Positions 8,817-17,677 of a stretch of 64,000 nt of DNA are shown here, in pieces. Numbering within the stretch: position 1 is the stretch's first letter; each line of letters starts with the position of its first letter. The position numbers were made by a program, and so were the translations under genes. Origin of the DNA: Actinacidiphila sp965342175 (lineage in GTDB: Bacteria; Actinomycetota; Actinomycetes; Streptomycetales; Streptomycetaceae); assembly GCF_965342175.1 (NCBI RefSeq), contig NZ_CBDRBL010000016.1, positions 1 to 64,000 of the forward strand, given 5' to 3'. The notes beneath the pieces are model-generated. The model was given only the letters and a program-made list of their open reading frames with translations. It was not told the DNA's origin and ran no database searches.

Positions 8817-9496
8817 TCAAGGTGCTGGTCGTCGAGGACGACCCGGTGGCCGCGGACGCCCACCGGCTGTACGTCGAGCGGCTGCCGGGGTTCACGGTCG
8901 CGGCGGTCGCCCACTCCGGGAGCGCCGCCCTGCGCGCGCTGGACCGGCACCAGGTGGACCTGGTCCTGCTCGATCTCAACCTGCCCGACGGGCACGGGCT
9001 GCAGGTCGTGCGCACGCTGCGGGCGGCCGGGCACACCGCCGACGTGGTGGCGGTGACCTCGGCCCGGGATCTTGGCGTGGTGCGGCAGGCCGTCTCGGTC
9101 GGGGTGGTGCAGTACCTGCTGAAGCCCTTCACCTTTCCCACGCTTCGCGACCGGCTGCAGCGCTGGGCGCGCTATCGCGACGGGCTCGCCGGCGGCGAGG
9201 CCTCCGGGCAGGACGAGGTGGACCGCGCCCTGGCGGCCCTGCGCGGCCCGGAGGGCTCGGTGCTGCCCAAGGGCCTCAGCGCCCCCACCCTGGAGGCGGT
9301 GACGGCGGCGCTGCGCGAGGCGGAGCGGGGCCTGTCGGCGAACGCGGCGGCCCAGGCCGTCGGCGTCTCCCGGATCACGGCCCGCCGCTACCTGGAGCAC
9401 CTGGTGGAGACCGGCCGCGCGGTCCGCGCCCCGCAGTACGGCCAGGTCGGCAGGCCCGAACTCACCTACCGCTGGGCGCCGCAGCACCGCGCCTGA
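8813..9496 (+). CDS. CitB/DcuR-type response regulator
   Basis: A 227-residue two-component regulator. The receiver domain has the acidic pair VVEDD near the N-terminus, the phosphoacceptor Asp in LVLLDLNLPDG near residue 54 and the Lys of LLKPF near 104. The C-terminal DNA-binding part contains a helix-turn-helix (ANAAAQAVGVSRITARRYLEHL), as in the CitB/DcuR family. Translation is coupled to the kinase by an ATGA overlap. Together they probably activate dctA in response to extracellular dicarboxylates; this is inferred from the family and the adjacency. Confidence 0.9.
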   Translation: MIKVLVVEDDPVAADAHRLYVERLPGFTVAAVAHSGSAALRALDRHQVDLVLLDLNLPDGHGLQVVRTLRAAGHTADVVAVTSARDLGVVRQAVSVGVVQYLLKPFTFPTLRDRLQRWARYRDGLAGGEASGQDEVDRALAALRGPEGSVLPKGLSAPTLEAVTAALREAERGLSANAAAQAVGVSRITARRYLEHLVETGRAVRAPQYGQVGRPELTYRWAPQHRA

Positions 9497-9510
9497 ACCG
9501 TCCGCGCACA

Positions 9511-9534
9511 CGGCCCCGTCGAGGCGACGGCCCG
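9511..9534. terminator. Hairpin between convergent response regulator and pfkA genes
   Basis: CCGTCG-AGG-CGACGG stem (9516-9530), extended by outer GGCC/GGCC pairing with a bulge, between two gene ends only 38 bp apart. Confidence 0.45.
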
Positions 9535-10560
9535 TCAGAAGACCACGGCCGCCTCCTCCATCCGGTCCTCGGGCACCCGCTTGAGCACCATCACCGCGTC
9601 GGCGAGCGGCACCAGTTCCACCGCGGTGCCGCGCAGCGCCGTCATGCACCCGAAGGCGCCCTTGTGCGCGGCCTCCACGGCGTGCCACCCGAAGCGGGTG
9701 GCCAGCACGCGGTCGTACGCCGTGGGCACCCCGCCGCGCTGGACGTGCCCGAGGATGACCGGGCGGGCCTCCTTGCCCAGGCGCTGCTCCAGCTCGACGG
9801 CGAGCCGCGCGCCGATGCCGGCGAAGCGCTCGTGGCCGTAGGCGTCGATCTCGCCGTGGGCGTACGGCATCGTGCCCTCGGCGGGGTGCGCGCCCTCGGC
9901 CACGCAGATGACGGCGAACTTCTTGCCACGGGCGAAGCGCTCCTCGACCATGGCGACGAGGTCGGCGGGGTCGAAGGGCCGCTCCGGCAGGCAGATGCCG
10001 TGCGCGCCGCCGGCCATGCCGGACTCCAGGGCGATCCAGCCGGCGTGCCGGCCCATGACCTCGACGACCATCACCCGCTGGTGTGACTCGGCGGTGGTCT
10101 TCAGGCGGTCGATCGCCTCGGTGGCGACGGTGACGGCGGTGTCGAAGCCGAAGGTGCGGTCGGTGGCGGAGATGTCGTTGTCGATGGTCTTGGGCACGCC
10201 GACCACCGGCATGCCGGCGTCGGCGAGCAGTCGGGCCGCGGTCAGCGTGCCCTCGCCGCCGATGGGGATGAGCACGTCCAGTCCGTAGCCGGAGCACAGG
10301 GTGCGCCAGTTGTCGGCGGCCTCGTGGAGGCGGGCGCGTTCCAGGCGGGAGGAGCCCAGAATGGTGCCGCCCCGGGCGAGGATGCCGCTGACGGAGTTGA
10401 GGTCGAGCGCGCGGTAGTGGCCCTCCAGCAGACCCCGGAAGCCGTCCTCGAAGCCGATGACCTCGTCGCCGTGGCAGCTCACCGCGCGGTGGGTCACCGA
10501 GCGGATCACGGCGTTGAGTCCCGGGCAGTCGCCGCCGGCGGTGAGGACTCCGATGCGCAT
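9535..10560 (-). CDS. pfkA: 6-phosphofructokinase
   Basis: A 341-residue phosphofructokinase that converts fructose 6-phosphate to fructose 1,6-bisphosphate in glycolysis. Motifs include GVLTAGGDCPGLNAVIR at the N-terminus, PIGGEGTLTAA, GVPKTIDNDI, VMGRHAGWIAL and HVQRGGVPTAYD. The glycine in GGEGT marks ATP rather than pyrophosphate use, while the Lys in PKTID is the mixed pattern of actinobacterial ATP-dependent enzymes. ATG 10560 places the nucleotide motif at the very N-terminus; the in-frame extension upstream is arginine-rich and not family-like. It is divergent from pta across about 160 bp. Confidence 0.95.
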   Translation of the reverse strand: MRIGVLTAGGDCPGLNAVIRSVTHRAVSCHGDEVIGFEDGFRGLLEGHYRALDLNSVSGILARGGTILGSSRLERARLHEAADNWRTLCSGYGLDVLIPIGGEGTLTAARLLADAGMPVVGVPKTIDNDISATDRTFGFDTAVTVATEAIDRLKTTAESHQRVMVVEVMGRHAGWIALESGMAGGAHGICLPERPFDPADLVAMVEERFARGKKFAVICVAEGAHPAEGTMPYAHGEIDAYGHERFAGIGARLAVELEQRLGKEARPVILGHVQRGGVPTAYDRVLATRFGWHAVEAAHKGAFGCMTALRGTAVELVPLADAVMVLKRVPEDRMEEAAVVF

Positions 10561-10719
10561 GGCGCTCCACGCTCCCTCCGGTCGCGTGTACGGTCGCCTG
10601 TTCGCATCGTAGGTCCGCACCGGACCCGCCGCGCGTCATACGCACACCGAACGGTAATGTCAAGAGATGTCCGCCACCCGACTGGGGTGGATCACGCCGG
10701 GCAGAAACGGAGAGAGCGC

Positions 10720-12798
10720 GTGACGCGCAGCGTGTACGTAACCGGTATCGGCAGGGGGGACGGCCGCCAGGTCGTCGAGCTGGGCGTGATGGAACTGCTG
10801 TCCCGGCAGGTGGACCGGGTCGGGGTGTTCCGGCCCCTCGTCCACGACACGCCCGACCGGATGTTCGAGCTGCTGCGCAGCCGCTACCGGCTCACCCAGG
10901 ACCCGGCGACCGCCTACGGGCTGAGCTACGAGGAGGCGGCCGCGCTCCAGGCCGAGCAGGGCCGGGACGCCCTCATCGCGGGCCTGGTGGACCGCTACCA
11001 CCTGGTGGCCGCGGAATTCCCCACCGTGCTCGTCCTCGGCTCGGACTTCCACGAGACCAACCTCCCCGGCGAGCTCGGCATCAACGCCCGGCTGGCGAAC
11101 GAGTTCGGCGCCTCGGTGATCCCGGTGATCGGCGGCCGCGACCAGAGCGCCGAGTCGGTCGTGGACGAGGTCCGCAACGCGCACCTGTCGTACAGCGGGC
11201 TGGGCTGCGACATCGTCGCCATGGTCGCCAACCGGGTGCCCCCGCAGGTGCTGGAGGAGACCGCGCAGCGGTTGCGCCGGCGGCTGCCGGTGCCCGCGTA
11301 CGTGCTGCCCGACGAGCCGGCCCTGTCGGCTCCCACGGTCGCCCAGGTCGTCGAGGCGCTCCACGCCGAGGTGCTGCTCGGCGACCACGGCGGCCTGTCC
11401 CGGGACGTGATGAACTTCGTCTTCGGCGGCGCGATGCTGCCGAGGTTCATCCAGGCGCTGACGCCGGGCTGCATGGTGATCACCCCCGGCGACCGGGCGG
11501 ACCTGATCATCGGCTCGCTGGCCGCGCACTCCGCCGGCGCACCGCCCATCGCCGGCATCCTGCTCACCCTGGACGAGGTGCCCGGCCCGGAGATCATGGC
11601 CCTGGCGGCCCGGCTGGCCCCCGGCACGCCGGTGCTGTCGGTGCCCGGCGGCAGCTTCCCGACCGCCGCCGAGCTCTTCGCCCTGGAGGCCCGGCTGGGC
11701 GCGGCCACCCCCCGCAAGGCGGAGACCGCGCTCGGGCTCTTCGAGAAGCACGTGGACGGCGGTGAGCTGACCGAGCGGCTGTCGGTGGTCCGCGGCGAGC
11801 GCGTCACCCCGATGATGTTCGAGCACGAGCTGATCGAACGCGCCCGCTCGGCCCGCCGCCGGGTCGTCCTCCCCGAGGGGGCGGAGGAGCGCATCCTGCA
11901 CGCGGCCGAGGTCCTGCTGCGCCGGGACGTCTGCGACATCGTCCTGCTCGGCGACGAGGACGCCATCCGCAAGCGGGCCGGCGAGCTCGGCGTCAACCTC
12001 GACGTGCCCGGCTGCACCCTGACCGATCCCCAGACCTCGCCGCTGCGCGAGAGCTTCGCCGAGCTCTACGCGCGGTTGCGCGCCCACCGGGGCGTCAGCT
12101 ACGAGCTGGCGTACGACGTCGTGGCCGACGTCTCCTACTTCGGGACGCTGATGGTGGAGCAGGGACTGGCCGACGGCATGGTCTCCGGCGCCGTCCACTC
12201 CACCGCGGCGACGATCCGGCCGGCCTTCGAGATCATCAAGACCTCCCCGGGCGCCTCCATCGTCAGCTCGGTCTTCTTCATGTGCCTGGCCGACCGGGTG
12301 CTGGTGTACGGCGACTGCGCGGTCAACCCGGACCCGGACGCCGAGCAGCTGGCCGACATCGCGATCCAGTCCGCCGAGACCGCCGCCCAGTTCGGGGTGC
12401 AGCCGCGGGTGGCGATGCTGTCGTACTCCACCGGCACCTCCGGCTCGGGCGCCGACGTGGACAAGGTGCGCCGGGCCACCGAACTCGTCCGGCAGCGGCG
12501 CCCGGACCTGCTGGTGGAGGGCCCGATCCAGTACGACGCGGCGGTCGACGCGAAGGTCGCGGCCACCAAGCTGCCGGACTCGGAGGTCGCCGGGAACGCC
12601 ACCGTGCTGATCTTCCCGGACCTCAACACCGGCAACAACACCTACAAGGCGGTGCAGCGTTCGGCGGGCGCGGTGGCCGTCGGCCCCGTGCTGCAGGGCC
12701 TGCGCAAGCCCGTCAACGACCTGTCGCGCGGCGCGCTGGTCCAGGACATCGTCAACACCGTCGCCATCACCGCCATCCAGGCCCAGGGCGAGCGGTGA
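10720..12798 (+). CDS. pta: Phosphate acetyltransferase
   Basis: A 692-residue long-form Pta, which interconverts acetyl-CoA plus phosphate with acetyl phosphate. Residues 1 to about 365 hold the P-loop-like N-terminal region (SVYVTGIGRGDGRQVVELG) and the DRTGG-type regulatory domain (FVFGGAMLPRF, TPGDRADLIIGSL). The C-terminal catalytic domain starts near MMFEHELIERARSARRRVVLPEG and has GLADGMVSGAVHSTAATIRPAF and the NPDPDAEQLADIA segment. GTG 10720 is supported by the purine-rich GGAGAGAG upstream. The acetate kinase gene begins 23 bp downstream, an operon typical of the genus. Confidence 0.95.
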   Translation: MTRSVYVTGIGRGDGRQVVELGVMELLSRQVDRVGVFRPLVHDTPDRMFELLRSRYRLTQDPATAYGLSYEEAAALQAEQGRDALIAGLVDRYHLVAAEFPTVLVLGSDFHETNLPGELGINARLANEFGASVIPVIGGRDQSAESVVDEVRNAHLSYSGLGCDIVAMVANRVPPQVLEETAQRLRRRLPVPAYVLPDEPALSAPTVAQVVEALHAEVLLGDHGGLSRDVMNFVFGGAMLPRFIQALTPGCMVITPGDRADLIIGSLAAHSAGAPPIAGILLTLDEVPGPEIMALAARLAPGTPVLSVPGGSFPTAAELFALEARLGAATPRKAETALGLFEKHVDGGELTERLSVVRGERVTPMMFEHELIERARSARRRVVLPEGAEERILHAAEVLLRRDVCDIVLLGDEDAIRKRAGELGVNLDVPGCTLTDPQTSPLRESFAELYARLRAHRGVSYELAYDVVADVSYFGTLMVEQGLADGMVSGAVHSTAATIRPAFEIIKTSPGASIVSSVFFMCLADRVLVYGDCAVNPDPDAEQLADIAIQSAETAAQFGVQPRVAMLSYSTGTSGSGADVDKVRRATELVRQRRPDLLVEGPIQYDAAVDAKVAATKLPDSEVAGNATVLIFPDLNTGNNTYKAVQRSAGAVAVGPVLQGLRKPVNDLSRGALVQDIVNTVAITAIQAQGER

Positions 12799-12821
12799 CC
12801 GGCCACACCAGGGAAGGCACC

Positions 12822-13973
12822 GTGACCGCTACCCGCGTCCTCGTCCTCAACTCCGGCTCCTCGTCGGTGAAGTACCAGCTCCTGGACATGGCCGACGGCA
12901 GTCGGCCGGCGGCCGGGACCGTCGAGCGGATCGGCGAGCCGGGCGGGGTCGCGGACCACGCCGAGGCGCTGAAGGCCGTCGCGGCCGAACTCGCCGACCG
13001 CGGCCTCGGCCTGGACTCCCCCGAACTGGCCGCGGTGGGCCACCGGGTCGTGCACGGCGGCACGCGCTTCACCGAGCCGACGCTGATCGACGACGAGGTG
13101 CTCGCCGCCGTCGAGGCGCTGGTGCCGCTGGCCCCGCTCCACAACCCCGCGAACATCACCGGCATCCGGGTCGCCCGCGACCTGCGCCCGGACCTGCCCC
13201 AGGTCGCCGTCTTCGACACCGCCTTCCACTCCACCGTCCCCGAACACGCCTACCGCTACGCGATCGACCGGGAGACCGCCGACGCCCACCAGGTGCGCCG
13301 CTACGGCTTCCACGGCACCTCGCACGCCTACGTCTCCCGCGCCACCGCGCGGCTGCTCGGCAAGGACCCCGCCGAGGTCAACGTCATCGTCCTGCACCTG
13401 GGCAACGGCGCCTCGGCCTCCGCCGTGCGCGGCGGGCAGTGCGTGGAGACCTCGATGGGGCTCACCCCGCTGGAGGGGCTGGTGATGGGAACTCGTTCGG
13501 GGGACCTGGACCCCGCGGTGGTCTTCCACCTGGCCCGTGTCGGCGGGATGGCGGTCGACGAGATCGACGCCCTGCTCAACAAGCGCTCGGGCCTGCTGGG
13601 CCTGTGCGGTGACAACGACATGCGGGAGATCGCCCGCAGGATGGCCGAGGGCGACGCCGCCGCGCAGCTCGCCTTCGACGTCTACGTCCACCGGCTGCGC
13701 AAGTACGTCGGCGCCTACACGGCCGTGCTGGGCCGGGTCGACGCGATCGCCTTCACGGCCGGCGTCGGCGAGAACTCCGCCGCGGTGCGGGCCGCCGCCA
13801 TGAGCGGCCTGGAGGGCCTGGGCGTCGAGCTGGACCCGGTGCGCAACGCGGTGCGCGGCAGCGCGGCCCGTGTGGTGTCGGCCGCGGGCAGCCGGGTCAC
13901 GGTGGCGGTCGTCCCCACCGACGAGGAGTGGGAGATCGCACAGCAGGCGTACGCGCTGGTGACCGGCCGGTGA
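12822..13973 (+). CDS. ackA: Acetate kinase
   Basis: A 383-residue acetate kinase, catalysing acetyl phosphate + ADP to acetate + ATP. ASKHA-fold motifs are clear: VLVLNSGSSSVKYQL at the start, GHRVVHGG, VFDTAFHST with the catalytic Asp, RYGFHGTSHAYV, LGNGASASAV and GVGENSAAVR. I take the GTG at 12822 because GGGAAGG lies six bases upstream; an in-frame GTG at 12795 overlapping the pta stop is the alternative and would add nine residues. It forms one unit with pta and controls the acetyl-phosphate pool. Slightly shorter than the usual ~400 residues but complete in motifs. Confidence 0.95.
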   Translation: MTATRVLVLNSGSSSVKYQLLDMADGSRPAAGTVERIGEPGGVADHAEALKAVAAELADRGLGLDSPELAAVGHRVVHGGTRFTEPTLIDDEVLAAVEALVPLAPLHNPANITGIRVARDLRPDLPQVAVFDTAFHSTVPEHAYRYAIDRETADAHQVRRYGFHGTSHAYVSRATARLLGKDPAEVNVIVLHLGNGASASAVRGGQCVETSMGLTPLEGLVMGTRSGDLDPAVVFHLARVGGMAVDEIDALLNKRSGLLGLCGDNDMREIARRMAEGDAAAQLAFDVYVHRLRKYVGAYTAVLGRVDAIAFTAGVGENSAAVRAAAMSGLEGLGVELDPVRNAVRGSAARVVSAAGSRVTVAVVPTDEEWEIAQQAYALVTGR

Positions 13974-14082
13974 CACATGGGAGCCACCCGAAGGCTCTAC
14001 TCTATGCCCGCCGTCCGCACCGTCCATGCCTCCCCCGCACGGGAAAATTCCGGAGCGGAACAAACCCGATAGGATCGTCCTC

Positions 14083-15507
14083 ATGCGCCGAGCGAAAATC
14101 GTCTGCACCCTGGGTCCCGCCGTCGACTCCTACGACCAGCTGAAGACGCTGGCCGAGGCCGGTATGAACGTGGCCCGTTTCAACTTCAGCCACGGCAGCC
14201 ACGCCGAGCACGAGGAGCGCTACCGGCGGGTGCGCAAGGTCTCCGAGGAGACCGGACGTGCCATCGGCGTGCTGGCCGACCTCCAGGGCCCCAAGATCCG
14301 CCTGGAGACCTTCGCGGACGGTCCCGTGGAGCTGGTCGCCGGTGACGAGTTCGTCATCACCACCGAGGACGTCCCCGGTGACAAGACCATCTGCGGCACC
14401 ACCTACAAGGGCCTGCCCTCCGACGTCCGCGCCGGGGACCCCGTCCTGATCAACGACGGCAACGTCGCGCTGCGCGTGATCGAGGTCGAGGGCCAGCGGG
14501 TCCGCTGCCTGGTCGTCGAGGGCGGCGTCATCTCCGACCACAAGGGCATCAACCTGCCCGGTGCCGCGGTCAACGTGCCCGCCCTGTCCGAGAAGGACAT
14601 CGAGGACCTGCGCTTCGCGCTGCGCATGGGCGTCGACATGGTGGCGCTCTCCTTCGTCCGCGACGCCAAGGACGTCCGTGACGTCCACCGCGTCATGGAC
14701 GAGGTCGGCCGGCGCGTGCCGGTCATCGCCAAGGTCGAGAAGCCGCAGGCGGTCGACAACATGGAGGACGTCGTCGCCGCCTTCGACGGCGTCATGGTGG
14801 CCCGCGGCGACCTGGCGGTGGAGTACCCGCTGGAGAAGGTCCCGATGGTGCAGAAGCGGCTGATCGAGCTCTGCCGCCGCAACGCCAAGCCGGTGATCGT
14901 CGCGACCCAGATGATGGAGTCGATGATCACCAACTCCCGTCCGACCCGCGCCGAGGCCTCCGACGTCGCCAACGCGATCCTGGACGGCACGGACGCGGTC
15001 ATGCTCTCCGCCGAGTCCAGCGTCGGCAAGTACCCGATCGAGACCGTGAAGACGATGTCGCGGATCATCGAGGCGGCCGAGGTCGAGCTGCTCAAGCAGG
15101 GCCTGTGGCCGCTCAACGGCCGCAAGCCGCGCACTCAGGGCGGCGCCGTCGCCCGGGCCGCCGCCGAGCTCGCGGACTACCTGGACGCCAAGACCCTGGT
15201 CGCCTTCACCAAGTCCGGCGACACCGCCCGCCGGCTGGCCCGCTACCGCGTGCCGCAGCCGGTGGTGGCGTACACGCCCGACGAGTCGACCCGCAACATG
15301 CTGGCGCTCACCTGGGGCGTGCAGACCACCGTCGTCCCGCACGTGAACACCACCGACGAGATGGTGGAGATCGTCAACCAGGAGATGCTGAAGCTCAGCG
15401 ACTACACCGAGGGCGACACCGTGATCATCACGGCCGGCTCCCCGCCCGGTGTCACCGGCACCACCAACCTGGTGCGGGTCCACCACCTCGGTCACCGCGC
15501 GGTCTGA
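14083..15507 (+). CDS. pyk: Pyruvate kinase
   Basis: A 474-residue pyruvate kinase that makes pyruvate and ATP from phosphoenolpyruvate. Conserved motifs in order: RRAKIVCTLGPA, GMNVARFNFSHG, LADLQGPKIR, IAKVEKPQAV, MVARGDLAVEYPLEKVP and VIVATQMMESMI with the adjacent SRPTRAEASDVANAI. ATG 14083 follows a short TAGGAT element that could serve either as a weak ribosome binding site or as a -10 box of a nearly leaderless transcript. Its strong terminator at 15538-15582 ends this carbon-metabolism block. Confidence 0.96.
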   Translation: MRRAKIVCTLGPAVDSYDQLKTLAEAGMNVARFNFSHGSHAEHEERYRRVRKVSEETGRAIGVLADLQGPKIRLETFADGPVELVAGDEFVITTEDVPGDKTICGTTYKGLPSDVRAGDPVLINDGNVALRVIEVEGQRVRCLVVEGGVISDHKGINLPGAAVNVPALSEKDIEDLRFALRMGVDMVALSFVRDAKDVRDVHRVMDEVGRRVPVIAKVEKPQAVDNMEDVVAAFDGVMVARGDLAVEYPLEKVPMVQKRLIELCRRNAKPVIVATQMMESMITNSRPTRAEASDVANAILDGTDAVMLSAESSVGKYPIETVKTMSRIIEAAEVELLKQGLWPLNGRKPRTQGGAVARAAAELADYLDAKTLVAFTKSGDTARRLARYRVPQPVVAYTPDESTRNMLALTWGVQTTVVPHVNTTDEMVEIVNQEMLKLSDYTEGDTVIITAGSPPGVTGTTNLVRVHHLGHRAV

Positions 15508-15537
15508 CCGGCCGCCGGACCGCCCGGCGCACGCGAG

Positions 15538-15582
15538 ACGGCGGAGGGCGCCTCCCCTCACGGGGACGGCGCCCTCCGCCGT
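15538..15582 (+). terminator. Strong terminator of pyk
   Basis: Perfect 15-bp inverted repeat (ACGGCGGAGGGCGCC and its complement) with a 15-nt loop, followed by TTT, 30 bp after the pyk stop. It also lies 59 bp beyond the end of the convergent envelope gene and may serve both. Confidence 0.85.
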
Positions 15583-15640
15583 TTCGCGGGTGCGGGTGCG
15601 GGTAAGGTCAAGGGCTCAGGCAGGGCGGGGCGGTCCCCGC

Positions 15641-16975
15641 TCAGTCCGCGGTGTTGTACACGTGCATGCCGGGGATCGTCAGCGTGCCGCCGAACTGCCC
15701 GGCCTGCCGCACCGTGACGTTGCTGAAGAACGCGGCCGGCACGTCGACCGGGGGCGGGGTGTCCGGGGTGAACAGGATCGGGATGAGCCCGAAGAGGTTG
15801 CCCTCCAGCGACTCGGTGTACATCGTCACCGTGCCGTCCCGGATCGTCGAGGTGCTGCCCTTGCGGGCGTCCACGTGGCCGACGGTGCCGTTCGGGCCGA
15901 TGACCTCCTGCCGCAGGTCCTTGATGTCCACGCCGGTGGCGGTGAACTTCAGGACCTTCTTGACCTTCCCGCTCCAGGTCTTGACCTCGACGATGCCGTG
16001 GTAGCGGAGCCCGGTCAGGGTCAGCAGGCTGCTGCGCAGGATCCACGGCTCGTCCGGCAGCAGCGACGGCGTCTCCTGGAAGGCGGCGTCCGCCAGGGCC
16101 TGCGCGTCGTGGGTCGGGCACGGGAACGGGCTCCTGCCGTCCTCCGGCGCGTCCGCGGGGTTCCGCGCAGGGCGCAGGGGCTGCGCGGCCTTCCCGGCGG
16201 TCTGCGCGACTTCTCCGGCGTCCTGCGCGGCCTTCCCGGCGGTCGAAGCGAGTTTCCCGCCCGTCTCCGGCACCGGCTTCCCCGCTGCGGCGGTGGTGTT
16301 CCCCGCCTCCTCAAGGACGGTGCCCGTTGCGGCGCCCGGCGAGGAGGCGGCCGACACCGCGTCCGGGGCGGGCGTCGTGGCCGGCGAGGGGGCCTCGTCG
16401 GACCCCGTGCTCCTCTTGCCGAGGCCCAGCAGGTCGCCGAGCGCGTCGTCGATCCCCAACGGGTCCAGCAGGTCGTGCTGGTCGGCCGCCGACGGCGAGG
16501 CGGACGGGGACGGCGCCGTCGCCCCCGGGCCGCCGGAGGAACCGCCACCGCCGGAAGAACCGCCTCCGCCGGCCTCGCCCTTGCCGCCGCTCCCTCCATC
16601 GGCGGAGCCCGAGGAGGGGCCGTGCGACGAGGCTCCCCCGGTCGGCGTCGGGGTCGTGGCGCCGCCGCTCGACGGTGTACCGACCGGCGGCGTGGTCGGC
16701 GTCGCGGCGTGCGACGGCTCGTCGGGCTGCTCGACGCACTTCGTGCCCGAGAACGGGTTCCTCGGCAGTTCGTCGGCGGAGGCCAGCCGCGGGGTCAGGC
16801 CCATGCCCATCAGGACCGCCGTCGGCATCGCGGCCAGGGCTATCGCCTTGCCCGCGGGCATCTGCAACTTGGTCAGCAGCGACTTCCTCGGCGCCGCGTG
16901 CCGCGGGCCCGTCCTGCCACGGGCGCCGCTGCCCGCGGCGGCCCCGGAAGCCGGCTCGACCTCATCACCCCGCAC
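15641..16975 (-). CDS. Secreted low-complexity protein of the DUF6230/DUF6114 locus
   Basis: A 444-residue protein of unknown function. Residues 1-35 are basic; a hydrophobic segment (AIALAAMPTAVLMGMGLTP) then ends in a signal-peptidase-like ASA site near residue 67. A long Gly/Ser/Thr/Pro/Ala-rich linker of about 200 residues follows. The C-terminal 150 residues look folded (SLLTLTGLRYHGIVEVKT, FKFTATG-like strands, IPILFTPDTPPPVDVPA) and resemble the repetitive beta pattern of the DUF6230 neighbour. The start overlaps the end of the DUF6114 gene by 11 bp, so translation is probably coupled. It is likely exported and envelope-attached; the function is unknown. Confidence 0.75.
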   Translation of the reverse strand: MRGDEVEPASGAAAGSGARGRTGPRHAAPRKSLLTKLQMPAGKAIALAAMPTAVLMGMGLTPRLASADELPRNPFSGTKCVEQPDEPSHAATPTTPPVGTPSSGGATTPTPTGGASSHGPSSGSADGGSGGKGEAGGGGSSGGGGSSGGPGATAPSPSASPSAADQHDLLDPLGIDDALGDLLGLGKRSTGSDEAPSPATTPAPDAVSAASSPGAATGTVLEEAGNTTAAAGKPVPETGGKLASTAGKAAQDAGEVAQTAGKAAQPLRPARNPADAPEDGRSPFPCPTHDAQALADAAFQETPSLLPDEPWILRSSLLTLTGLRYHGIVEVKTWSGKVKKVLKFTATGVDIKDLRQEVIGPNGTVGHVDARKGSTSTIRDGTVTMYTESLEGNLFGLIPILFTPDTPPPVDVPAAFFSNVTVRQAGQFGGTLTIPGMHVYNTAD

Positions 16976-17585
16976 TGTGCCTCCCGTTCGCGTCTACGGT
17001 CTCGGCGGCGTCCGCCGGACGCCGCGGGGCGGTCCCCTCCTGACCCTCGGCCGGGTCGGCGGCGGCCGCCGGGTACGCGCCGTGGGCCGCCGCGTACGGG
17101 GAACCGGGCGGCGGCGCCTGGCCGGTGCCGCCGTCGTCGCCCTTGCCGCTGCCGGGCAGTTCCGCCGGGTCCGCGCCGCCGTCGGCGGGCGGTACGCCTG
17201 GGGCCCAGGAGAGGGCGAGGGCACCGCCGATAAGACCCAGCAGGAAACCCATCACGAAGCCGCCGAAGTTGGAGACGACCAGCGACACCAGCGCCAGCAG
17301 GATCGACGCGACGCCCGCGAAGAACCGCACCGCCGCCTGGAACCACATGGTCAGGCCGAGCACGACCAGCAGCACGCCGATGATCAGCGAGCCGGACCCG
17401 GCCGTGGTGGCCATGGTCAGGCTCAGCGCGCCGAGTGAGAGATGGGCGTACGGGAAGTACGCGATGGGCAGTCCGGCCAGCAGCGTCAGCAGGCCCGCCC
17501 AGAACGGCCGCTGCCCGCGCCATACGCGGAAGCGGTACCGCCACGAGCCGAACCGGCCCCTCAGTCCGTATGTCTCGGCGCTCAT
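16965..17585 (-). CDS. DUF6114 membrane protein
   Basis: A 206-residue membrane protein of a Streptomyces family I recall as DUF6114. Four hydrophobic helices are visible between about residues 25 and 145: FWAGLLTLLAGLPIAYFPY, LIIGVLLVVLGLTMWF, VASILLALVSLVV and GFLLGLIGGALALSW. The C-terminal 60 residues are Pro/Gly/Asp-rich and probably cytoplasmic or disordered. ATG 17585 (MSAETYG) has a GGGAGC site upstream; the in-frame extension before it lacks family-like sequence. It lies between the DUF6230 gene (92 bp upstream) and the low-complexity secreted protein (overlapping), suggesting a three-gene operon whose products act together at the membrane. Confidence 0.8.
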   Translation of the reverse strand: MSAETYGLRGRFGSWRYRFRVWRGQRPFWAGLLTLLAGLPIAYFPYAHLSLGALSLTMATTAGSGSLIIGVLLVVLGLTMWFQAAVRFFAGVASILLALVSLVVSNFGGFVMGFLLGLIGGALALSWAPGVPPADGGADPAELPGSGKGDDGGTGQAPPPGSPYAAAHGAYPAAAADPAEGQEGTAPRRPADAAETVDANGRHSAG

Positions 17586-17677
17586 GGAAAACAGCTCCCT
17601 GGGACTGGCGTTCTGAAAAGAGTCGAGGAGGAGGAAAGGTGAGGGGCATCCCGTGCCCCCCACCCCCTCCGGTCAGG